Shown here: positions 1 to 5,129 of the stretch, in pieces
How positions within the stretch are numbered: position 1 is the first letter of the stretch
Layout of the letters: each line of letters starts with the position of its first letter
Notes under the pieces: model-generated
Database searches by the model: none
Told to the model about the DNA's origin: nothing
Seen by the model: the letters and a program-made list of their open reading frames with translations, nothing else
Source of the DNA: Thermoproteota archaeon
GTDB lineage: Archaea > Korarchaeota > Korarchaeia > B14-G2
Direction of reading: 5' to 3'
NCBI GenBank assembly: GCA_003661385.1
Contig: QMWA01000114.1
Coordinates: 1-5,844, forward strand
Length of the DNA stretch: 5,844 bases
Program-made: the position numbers and the translations under genes

Positions 1-205
1 ATAGAAAGGCTGTAAGCTCAGGTATGTACCTGTTTGGCTGAGGTGCTATGGACAAGCCAGTGAGGTACCTCAGATAGACTATGAGTGAGAAGGCTGCTAG
101 GCACACTAGTATGGATAGGTCTTCTCCGCTCACTCTGTCTAAGAGAGCTCTTAGGGCGAAGTAGATTGGGGGAGCTGCTAGCACTATGATTGGGATCAGT
201 GTCAT
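1..205 (-). CDS. Downstream part of split GT-C/PTPS-related-like membrane protein, partial at window edge
   Basis: On the minus strand a frame free of stops runs from 238 to the window edge. It is shifted by -1 relative to the upstream gene part at 202-999. The first ATG in it (205-203) overlaps the TGA of the upstream part as ATGA, giving 68 visible codons. The product has two hydrophobic stretches (about residues 3-20 and 29-47) and then the motif QPNRYIPE (56-63). A QPxRY-type segment of this kind is, as I recall, typical of the middle of archaeal PTPS-related/GT-C membrane proteins. Codon choice (CTC, ATC, AAG, GCA, AGG) matches the neighbouring genes. The most economical reading is that this is the continuation of the upstream part, separated by a one-base deletion or a sequencing error near 232. 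It could instead be a separate cistron translated by stop-restart coupling. No Shine-Dalgarno motif precedes the ATG. The gene continues beyond the left edge. Confidence 0.6.
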   Translation of the reverse strand, partial: MTLIPIIVLAAPPIYFALRALLDRVSGEDLSILVCLAAFSLIVYLRYLTGLSIAPQPNRYIPELTAFL

Positions 206-999
206 GGTTGGTTTCTTGATAGGCTTGAGGCTCCGAATTCAGCTGACTTCACCAGGAACTCGGGGGTCAATTTGAAGGCTGATAGGCCATATGCTATCAG
301 AGCTGGCTTGAGCGCTGAGGGGAGCGTGGGGCTTTCACCTGAGATCCAGTCCTTTAGCCCAAGCAGCGTACCGATGACGACTGCAGCTGAGAATAGGGCT
401 ATGAGGTTGGTTAGGGCTGTTGCAGCCAAGAAAAGGGAGGAGAGCATGAGGCTTATGGCAGTTTTCTCTCTTATGTACTTCACGTAGAAGGCTGCGGCCA
501 GTAGCATCATGGCTATGCCAGCTGTATGGGGGCACTCACCATAGACTGTCAGCACTACCAGGTGCCATGGGACTGTGTAGTGGGCTACATCAGCCAGCTC
601 TCTGAGCATGTAGGCTTGAACAGGGAAGACGGCATATACTGTGGCTGCCAGCGTGGCTGTGCTGATCCTTCTATAGAGTATGTACGTGAACGCGTATATG
701 GCTGTTGGAACCATCAGGTAGGAGAGGGTTGATAGCAGCCTATATGCCCTCGCTAGGGATATGCCTGCCAACTTGTGGAGTAGGAGTGTAGCCCATGGTA
801 TGGCTGGGGGGTAGGATAGGCTCATTGGGAAGCCGCAGTACCAGAGTGGGCACCAGGAGCCTAAGTCACGAGCGAACCTGGCTTGAGCTATGTAGGCGCA
901 CTCTATGGAGCCTAGGTGGCGGGTGTACTCTCCGCTAAGCAGAGGGGCAGCCATCAGCAGGCTTAGAGCTGCTGGGATGAGGGCTGCAGCGTGCCTCAT
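202..999 (-). CDS. Polytopic membrane protein, GT-C / PTPS-related-like, N-terminal part (frame interrupted)
   Basis: This encodes 265 residues from an ATG at 999. GAGG lies 7 bases upstream, and the start is 19 bases after the stop of the KaiC-like gene, so cotranscription is likely. Residues 1-22 form a signal-anchor-like helix. The loop that follows (EYTRHLGSIECAYIAQ, 24-39) and the segment around PLWYCGFP and YPP (51-65) resemble the first extracytoplasmic loop of archaeal GT-C-type or PTPS-related membrane proteins, which are thought to transfer sugars from lipid carriers. Further hydrophobic segments lie at about 85-108, 115-130, 160-175, 182-212 and 228-243. The frame stops abruptly after residue 265, in an unconvincing hydrophilic tail. 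From about Gly256 the -1 frame gives a better continuation (SLKPIKKPTM and then membrane helices). Proteins of this class are usually far longer than 265 residues, so this is probably a broken or frameshifted gene. The substrate is unknown. The family call rests on pattern recall only. Confidence 0.6.
   Translation of the reverse strand: MRHAAALIPAALSLLMAAPLLSGEYTRHLGSIECAYIAQARFARDLGSWCPLWYCGFPMSLSYPPAIPWATLLLHKLAGISLARAYRLLSTLSYLMVPTAIYAFTYILYRRISTATLAATVYAVFPVQAYMLRELADVAHYTVPWHLVVLTVYGECPHTAGIAMMLLAAAFYVKYIREKTAISLMLSSLFLAATALTNLIALFSAAVVIGTLLGLKDWISGESPTLPSALKPALIAYGLSAFKLTPEFLVKSAEFGASSLSRNQP
205..238 (-). other. Frame switch point in the membrane-protein gene
   Basis: On the minus strand the upstream frame is open until TGA at 204-202, and the -1 frame is open only after a TGA at 241-239. 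Any switch between the two must therefore occur inside this 34-base overlap. A single base missing next to codon 256 (GGA, 234-232) would restore a continuous protein reading ...SAEFG-SLKPIKK.... There is no long homopolymer and no classic X-XXY-YYZ slippery heptamer in the overlap, so programmed -1 frameshifting is not favoured. The TGA and the next ATG share bases as ATGA, the arrangement typical of translational coupling, so reinitiation remains possible. Confidence 0.6.
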
Positions 1000-1018
1000 G
1001 CTACAGCCTCTAACTACG

Positions 1019-1726
1019 CTATCTCCTCAAGACGACTATGCCACCCTCACCTATCTCATACTCGAAGTTATGTAGGGGTATTCTGGTGCCCCTCAGCTTG
1101 AGCATCCTCAGCTTCCTCCTGGGAGGTTCTGTTGAGAAGTCTGTTCTCAGGTGTATTACTCCATCACATAGGAAGCCTACATCGCCTAGCCTAGGCTCTC
1201 TATCGTTATCGGTCTCCACTACAAGGAGTGTTGTGCAGTTCTTCTCACCTAGGTACTCTAGCAGGAGGTATGTGAACAGCCTGGCGCTCCAGGACTCCTT
1301 GAAGTATGATGTCAGGGTTGTGTAGGAGTCTAGCACGAGCCTCTTGATGTCTATGGTGTCTATTATGCTCAGAAGCTTCTCTATCATGTCCTGTGGCCTG
1401 CTCTCATGTATCTTGCTTACCCTCACTGTGATCAGCATCTTGCTCTTGACGAGCTTGCTGATAGGCCACCCTAGCTTCTCCATGTTCCTGACGTAGGACT
1501 CTACTCTCTCGGTTGTGCACACGTACATCCCACGCTCCTTGTTCTTCACGCCCTCTACTAGGAACTGGGTTGCTAGAGTCGTCTTCCCTGTCCCAACCCA
1601 CCCTGCGACAGCTATCACGGAGCCTCTCGGCACACCTCCTATCTCCTCGTCAAGCCCCCTAATGCCCAAGAGAACATGATTGCCAGATAGCTCGCTATAG
1701 CCCCTCTTCAAATGGACACCTTGCAC
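1019..1726 (-). CDS. KaiC-like RecA-superfamily ATPase, single domain
   Basis: This is a 235-residue cytoplasmic P-loop ATPase of the KaiC/RadA-related group found in many archaea in regulatory or accessory roles. The N-terminal segment GIRGLDEEIGGVPRGSV (21-37) is the usual KaiC lead-in. It is followed by Walker A (GWVGTGKT, 42-49), YVCTTERVE (68-76) with Glu73 as the candidate catalytic glutamate, and Walker B (RLVLDS, 129-134). The tail motifs are DGVIHL (188-193) and KLRGTRIPLHNFEYEI (210-225), the latter matching the KaiC-type K-RG...FEI pattern. Many relatives have two adjacent acidic residues after Walker A; here Glu73 is followed by Arg. Length fits one domain, not the double-domain clock protein. 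The start is GTG at 1726. A TATA-like octamer sits about 30 bases upstream, suggesting a nearly leaderless transcript. It lies between a glycosyltransferase and a membrane protein, so a role in controlling or energising that system is an inference. The family is secure; the function is unknown. Confidence 0.85.
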   Translation of the reverse strand: MQGVHLKRGYSELSGNHVLLGIRGLDEEIGGVPRGSVIAVAGWVGTGKTTLATQFLVEGVKNKERGMYVCTTERVESYVRNMEKLGWPISKLVKSKMLITVRVSKIHESRPQDMIEKLLSIIDTIDIKRLVLDSYTTLTSYFKESWSARLFTYLLLEYLGEKNCTTLLVVETDNDREPRLGDVGFLCDGVIHLRTDFSTEPPRRKLRMLKLRGTRIPLHNFEYEIGEGGIVVLRR

Positions 1727-1752
1727 TAGCCTTTAACCATCCTCAAGCATCC

Positions 1753-1760
1753 TTTAATAT
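1753..1760 (-). promoter_or_regulatory. TATA-like box for the KaiC-like gene
   Basis: ATATTAAA on the minus strand is centred about 30 bases upstream of the GTG at 1726. It lies in the 77-base gap between the glycosyltransferase stop and this gene. With the usual archaeal TATA-to-start distance of about 26 bases, transcription would begin at about 1730, leaving a leader of only a few bases. No good Shine-Dalgarno motif lies next to the GTG, which agrees. The gene may also be read through from the glycosyltransferase. Confidence 0.45.
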
Positions 1761-1803
1761 CTTCATGTATTCTCCTGAGCTTACATCTGAGGTGCTAGCT
1801 CAG

Positions 1804-3396
1804 TTAGGCTTCGGAATATATGAGCCTGTATACGAGCCTCTTGAATATAGGCTTCAAGCGTGTCTCGGTTATCCTCCCAGACTTAGGTGTCCTAGCCCAG
1901 CCTCTGACATCTCTGCCTAGCATGATGCCTTTGAGTGAGGCGTATGCTATGAAGGGGCTTAAGAGGAGTAGGAGCATGAAGGACGCCAGCACCCCTCTGA
2001 AGTCTCTTCTGAGCCTGTTCTCAAGCCATAGGCCCACAGACTCCATCAGAGGGGCTGCCACCAAGTTGTATGCTAGCAGGATCCACCCGGCTTTAGAGGA
2101 CCAGAATGCTGGGTGGGTGTGTAGCAGCAGGTCTGCTATGAGCCAGCACACGTTGCCTAGCAGGAACAGAAAGGCTTGCATGTAGTAGTATGCGAAGTAG
2201 AGGAAGCTGAGCTTCTCCCTTAGAGTCATGTGGGGGGATCTCAGGATCTCCATGAAGTACTTCTTGGCGTTCAGGGTGCTGTCTATAGCCCACCTCACAT
2301 GCTGCCTTATGAGCTTGTCTACTGTATCTGGGCACTCAGCTGGAGCTGCGATTAAGGGTGTGAAGGCTATCCTGTAGCCGTCTCTGTAGAGGCGTAGTGA
2401 GAGCTCCCAGTCCTCGGTTATGCTCCTAGACCACCTGTACCTCCTGAGGACATCAGCTCTTATCATGAAGACGCTTCCAAGCAGGTACTTGAAGAGGCCT
2501 AGCTTCTCATCGAATGTCCTCTCTACGATGTAGCCAGCTGTGTACTCTGTGCTGACTGCCCTGGTCACGGTGTTGGTGTCCTTGTTGAGGATGTGGTACT
2601 GGTAGCCCTGCACAGCAACCAGAGGCCTCTCGCTAGCTTCTCTCCTCAGCCTCCTCAGGAGAGGCCTGAGCTCAGCTGGGTAAGGTGCTGTCCTGCTATT
2701 CTCCTTGAAGTATGCTAGGAAGCTCTCTATGATGTCTGGTGGAGGTATGAAGTCTGCATCGAACACTACTATGTACTCTGCTCTAGGGTCTGTTGCGTCG
2801 AGAGCCTCATTTAAGGCTTCTCCCTTGAAGCCAAACCTCCAAGGCCTGTGTATCACCTTGACCCTGGGGTGCTTAGCCCACTTCCTGAGTATCTCAGTCG
2901 TCTCATCAGTGGAGTCATCTACTACAATGACCTCGTAGTTCCTGTATGTTAGCTTGGTGCAGGCTGAGAGTATCCTGTCTACTACACGAGGCTCGTTGTA
3001 GACGGGTATGTGAACTGAGACGAAGGGCGAGTGCTCTGTGCTCAGCTTGCTGCGCCCGCTCCTCAAGCTGCCCAGCTTCTTATCCCCTAGCAGGCCTCTA
3101 GCTATGAAGTAGAGGCTTGCTGCATAGAGCTTTGTAGCGTAAGCTGCAAACACCACCCCGCAGGCTAAGCTCAGGGAGGAGAACACTGTAGCAAGGTTGA
3201 ACCGGGACGCTATTAGGGCAATGAGTGTGAAGCCTGCTAGGTACAGGAATATGAAGTTGTACCACCACTCTCTTCCCTCTAGCTCTAGAGCTGTGTTCCT
3301 CACATCCCCTATGTAGACATCCTCGCTAAATAGCTCGACAAGATCTCTGGTGGCTATGCTGCTAGCCTTGTTCCGCTCTCTTCTGGGCTTCAGCAC
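1804..3396 (-). CDS. Membrane-bound family 2 glycosyltransferase, cellulose-synthase-like
   Basis: This is a complete 530-residue inverting glycosyltransferase that would use a nucleotide sugar in the cytoplasm and probably extend and export a polysaccharide or lipid-linked glycan. Two N-terminal membrane helices (about 47-63 and 70-98) precede the GT-A domain. Visible motifs are PVYNE (131-135), VVDDS (158-162) for nucleotide binding, FDADF (212-216) with the metal-binding DAD, ITEDW (326-330) with the catalytic base Asp329, and QHVRW (365-369). The last is the QxxRW signature of processive cellulose/hyaluronan-type synthases. C-terminal membrane helices follow at about 397-424, 437-452 and 466-488. 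No PilZ domain is present. The start is GTG at 3396; an in-frame TAA lies just upstream, and a good TATA box sits 28 bases away, implying a leaderless mRNA. It is the first gene of the minus-strand block leading into the KaiC-like ATPase and the GT-C-like protein. The sugar and the product cannot be read from the sequence. Confidence 0.92.
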   Translation of the reverse strand: MLKPRRERNKASSIATRDLVELFSEDVYIGDVRNTALELEGREWWYNFIFLYLAGFTLIALIASRFNLATVFSSLSLACGVVFAAYATKLYAASLYFIARGLLGDKKLGSLRSGRSKLSTEHSPFVSVHIPVYNEPRVVDRILSACTKLTYRNYEVIVVDDSTDETTEILRKWAKHPRVKVIHRPWRFGFKGEALNEALDATDPRAEYIVVFDADFIPPPDIIESFLAYFKENSRTAPYPAELRPLLRRLRREASERPLVAVQGYQYHILNKDTNTVTRAVSTEYTAGYIVERTFDEKLGLFKYLLGSVFMIRADVLRRYRWSRSITEDWELSLRLYRDGYRIAFTPLIAAPAECPDTVDKLIRQHVRWAIDSTLNAKKYFMEILRSPHMTLREKLSFLYFAYYYMQAFLFLLGNVCWLIADLLLHTHPAFWSSKAGWILLAYNLVAAPLMESVGLWLENRLRRDFRGVLASFMLLLLLSPFIAYASLKGIMLGRDVRGWARTPKSGRITETRLKPIFKRLVYRLIYSEA

Positions 3397-3420
3397 GTCA
3401 CTTACGCTTCTGCTGGCGGC

Positions 3421-3427
3421 TTATAAA
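3421..3427 (-). promoter_or_regulatory. TATA box for the glycosyltransferase gene
   Basis: TTTATAA on the minus strand is centred 28 bases upstream of the GTG at 3396, and is the best match to the archaeal TATA consensus in the window. It predicts initiation at or next to the start codon, so a leaderless transcript. The surrounding GCTTATAAAGC has matching 4-base arms, so the site could also be read in the plus direction, where it would give thiDN a leader of roughly 55-60 bases. Confidence 0.6.
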
Positions 3428-3474
3428 GCTTGTGAGCCCATATCAGCTAAAGCAGGCAGCCAGCTCACGAACCC

Positions 3475-3481
3475 TTATTAA
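3475..3481 (+). promoter_or_regulatory. TATA-like box for thiDN
   Basis: TTATTAA is centred about 31 bases before the GTG at 3509, so transcription would start at roughly 3504 with almost no leader. A GGGGGAGG run at 3485-3492 resembles a Shine-Dalgarno sequence but is 16 bases from the GTG, too far to be convincing. This supports leaderless initiation. There is no TPP riboswitch-like element in the 112-base intergenic region. Confidence 0.45.
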
Positions 3482-3508
3482 CCTGGGGGAGGCTGGCTAG
3501 CTGGTGGT

Positions 3509-4882
3509 GTGTTGGTTTACATCAGGGTTGAGAGAGCTCCTGTAGCCTTGACCATAGCTGGATCTGACTCTGGTGGTGGAGCTGGGATCCAAGCTGACCT
3601 GAAGGCTTTCGCTGCCCTCGGTGTCCACGGGGCGGTTGCTCTGACTGCTGTGACAGCTCAGAACACTAGGGCTGTCACAGGGATTTACCCTCTGAGCCCT
3701 GAGGCTGTGGTTGAGCAGATTAGGGCTGTAGCTGAGGACATCGGCGTCGACGCCGCTAAGACTGGCATGCTGTATAGCAGTGGGATCATAGAGGCTGTAG
3801 CCAAGGAGGTCAGTAGGCTCGGGATCCCCCTAGTGGTTGACCCTGTGATGATAGCTAAGAGTGGAGCTAGGCTCCTCAGGGAGGATGCTGCCCAAGCTCT
3901 GATTGAGAAGCTGCTTCCTGTAGCCAGGGTTGTGACGCCTAACCTGCCTGAGGCTAGTGCCATAGTAGGCTGGGAGGTCAGGAGCGTTGAGGAGGCTGAG
4001 AAGGCTGCTAGGGAGATATCTGAGCTGGGGCCTGAGGCTGTAGTCGTCAAGGGAGGACATCTCACGGGGGAGGCTGCTGTGGACATCCTATACTGGAGGG
4101 GGAGCGTGTACAGGTTTGAGGCTCCCAGGGTTGAAGCTAAGACTACCCACGGGACTGGCTGCTGCTTCTCAGCTGCTATAGCAGCTATGCTAGCTAGGGG
4201 AGCTAGCATACCTGAAGCTGTCAGGGTTGCGAAGGAGGTTGTGACAGCAGCTATAAGGCATGGCGTCAAGGTTGGTGGGGGAAGCCAGCCTGTCAACCCA
4301 CTTGCCCTCCTGTACAAGCAGTCTGAGATGTACAGTGTGCTGGAGGAGGTCAGGAGGGCGGCTTCACTCCTCTCCTCAAGGGACTTTGCGCCTCTGGTTC
4401 CTGAGGTCGGGTCTAACATAGCATATGCTCTCCCGTATGCTGAGTCTATGGAGGACGTAGCTGCGGTGCCTGGCAGGCTCAGGAGAGCTGGGGATAGAGT
4501 TGTTGGTGAGAGCCCAGAGTTCGGAGCCAGCAGGCACCTCTCAAGCTACATACTTACAGCTAGAGAGCACGACCCTAGCATTAGGGCAGCTCTCAACATA
4601 GCTTATAGCCCTCGGGCTGTAGAGGTGCTTGAGGAGATGGAGCTCACAGTATCAAGCTATGATAGGAGGCTTGAGCCCAGGGAGGTGAAGGAGAGGGAGG
4701 GAGCCACAGTCCCATGGGGGATGAGGGAAGCCATAAGGAAGGTGGGTAAGGTCCCTGATGTAGTATATCACATGGGGGACTGGGGTAAGGAGCCTATGAT
4801 AGTCCTGCTTGGCAGGAGCCCGCTGGAGCTAGCTGAGCTGGCTCTCAAGCTTGCTGAGAGGCTCTCGAAGCCTACTGGCTGA
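3509..4882 (+). CDS. thiDN: Bifunctional hydroxymethylpyrimidine (phosphate) kinase / ThiN-type thiamine-phosphate synthase
   Basis: This is a complete 457-residue cytoplasmic enzyme of thiamine biosynthesis. The N-terminal ThiD domain (about 10-270) phosphorylates HMP and HMP-P to HMP-PP. It shows [16 protein letters not shown] (17-32), DPVM (111-114), TPNLPEA (143-149), KGGH (181-184) and HGTGC (214-218), with Cys218 in the anion-hole/catalytic position. The C-terminal ThiN domain (about 275-457) joins HMP-PP to thiazole phosphate to make thiamine phosphate, replacing bacterial ThiE. It carries [13 protein letters not shown] (297-309), GDRVVG (328-333), [12 protein letters not shown] (337-348) and the C-terminal [18 protein letters not shown] (418-435). 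The ThiD-ThiN fusion is the usual archaeal form. The start is GTG at 3509; TTG at 3512 is the only close alternative, and an in-frame TAA at 3479-3481 limits extension. About ten residues precede the usual ThiD start. Its end overlaps the oppositely oriented small gene by 11 bases. No other thiamine genes are in view. Confidence 0.95.
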   Translation: MLVYIRVERAPVALTIAGSDSGGGAGIQADLKAFAALGVHGAVALTAVTAQNTRAVTGIYPLSPEAVVEQIRAVAEDIGVDAAKTGMLYSSGIIEAVAKEVSRLGIPLVVDPVMIAKSGARLLREDAAQALIEKLLPVARVVTPNLPEASAIVGWEVRSVEEAEKAAREISELGPEAVVVKGGHLTGEAAVDILYWRGSVYRFEAPRVEAKTTHGTGCCFSAAIAAMLARGASIPEAVRVAKEVVTAAIRHGVKVGGGSQPVNPLALLYKQSEMYSVLEEVRRAASLLSSRDFAPLVPEVGSNIAYALPYAESMEDVAAVPGRLRRAGDRVVGESPEFGASRHLSSYILTAREHDPSIRAALNIAYSPRAVEVLEEMELTVSSYDRRLEPREVKEREGATVPWGMREAIRKVGKVPDVVYHMGDWGKEPMIVLLGRSPLELAELALKLAERLSKPTG

Positions 4883-5099
4883 TCACATCCTCCAAGTGCA
4901 CTATGGGTATCTTAGCCTTCAGCCTAAGCTCATTGAACTCCTCTATGGAGAGGCCAGCTAGCTTCTGTGCAGTCCTGATGTCACCTGTCCTAATGTAGTA
5001 TATGAGAGCCCACTTAACTCTAGGCTTCTGCCTCTCTATGAAGCTCCAGTCAGCATGCCTCCTCCTAATCTCCTCCTCAACCCTATCTAGGTCTTCCAT
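4872..5099 (-). CDS. Small helix-turn-helix-like protein, function unknown
   Basis: This is a 75-residue charged protein with no membrane segment or signal. The N-terminal half (1-35) is a helical, basic/acidic stretch with an aromatic patch (WSFIE, 18-22; WALIYYIR, 30-37). Residues 38-66 (TGDIRTAQKLAGLSIEEF, then NELRLKAKIP) look like a helix-turn-helix of the type in small archaeal antitoxin-like or regulatory proteins, where a helix ending in AGLS is followed by a recognition-like helix. I recall similar small proteins in archaea but cannot name the family. The start is ATG at 5099. A TATA-like AAATTTAA lies about 27 bases upstream, and the RACo-like gene ends 22 bases before it, so it may be cotranscribed, have its own promoter, or both. 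Its last 11 bases overlap the end of thiDN. Codon use and start context support a real gene. No toxin partner is visible. Confidence 0.75.
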   Translation of the reverse strand: MEDLDRVEEEIRRRHADWSFIERQKPRVKWALIYYIRTGDIRTAQKLAGLSIEEFNELRLKAKIPIVHLEDVISQ

Positions 5100-5121
5100 A
5101 CCATCATGGGGGTGGAGTGGG

Positions 5122-5129
5122 TTAAATTT
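5122..5129 (-). promoter_or_regulatory. TATA-like box upstream of the small HTH-like gene
   Basis: AAATTTAA on the minus strand is centred about 27 bases before the ATG at 5099, which predicts a leaderless transcript. It includes the TAA stop codon of the RACo-like gene (5124-5122), so one sequence may serve both as a stop and as a promoter. Such AT-rich octamers are short, and the match could be chance. Confidence 0.4.

Noticed and set aside
235-240. GAATTC (EcoRI site) right at the frame switch, hinting at a cloning chimera
   Set aside because: Both sides of the site encode segments of what looks like the same membrane-protein type with the same codon use, and a six-base site can occur by chance.
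272-732. Short plus-strand frames opposite the membrane-protein gene (272-487 and 526-732)
   Set aside because: They have no recognisable motif and lie antisense to a frame with clear membrane helices.
3397-3508. TPP riboswitch upstream of thiDN
   Set aside because: No CUGAGA-type core or paired helices can be found in the 112-base region.
3685-4419. Long open frame (244 codons) on the minus strand inside thiDN
   Set aside because: Its product is a low-complexity Ser/Thr/Ala/Leu sequence antisense to the strongly conserved ThiD domain; it arises from the GCT/GAG-rich codon use of thiDN.
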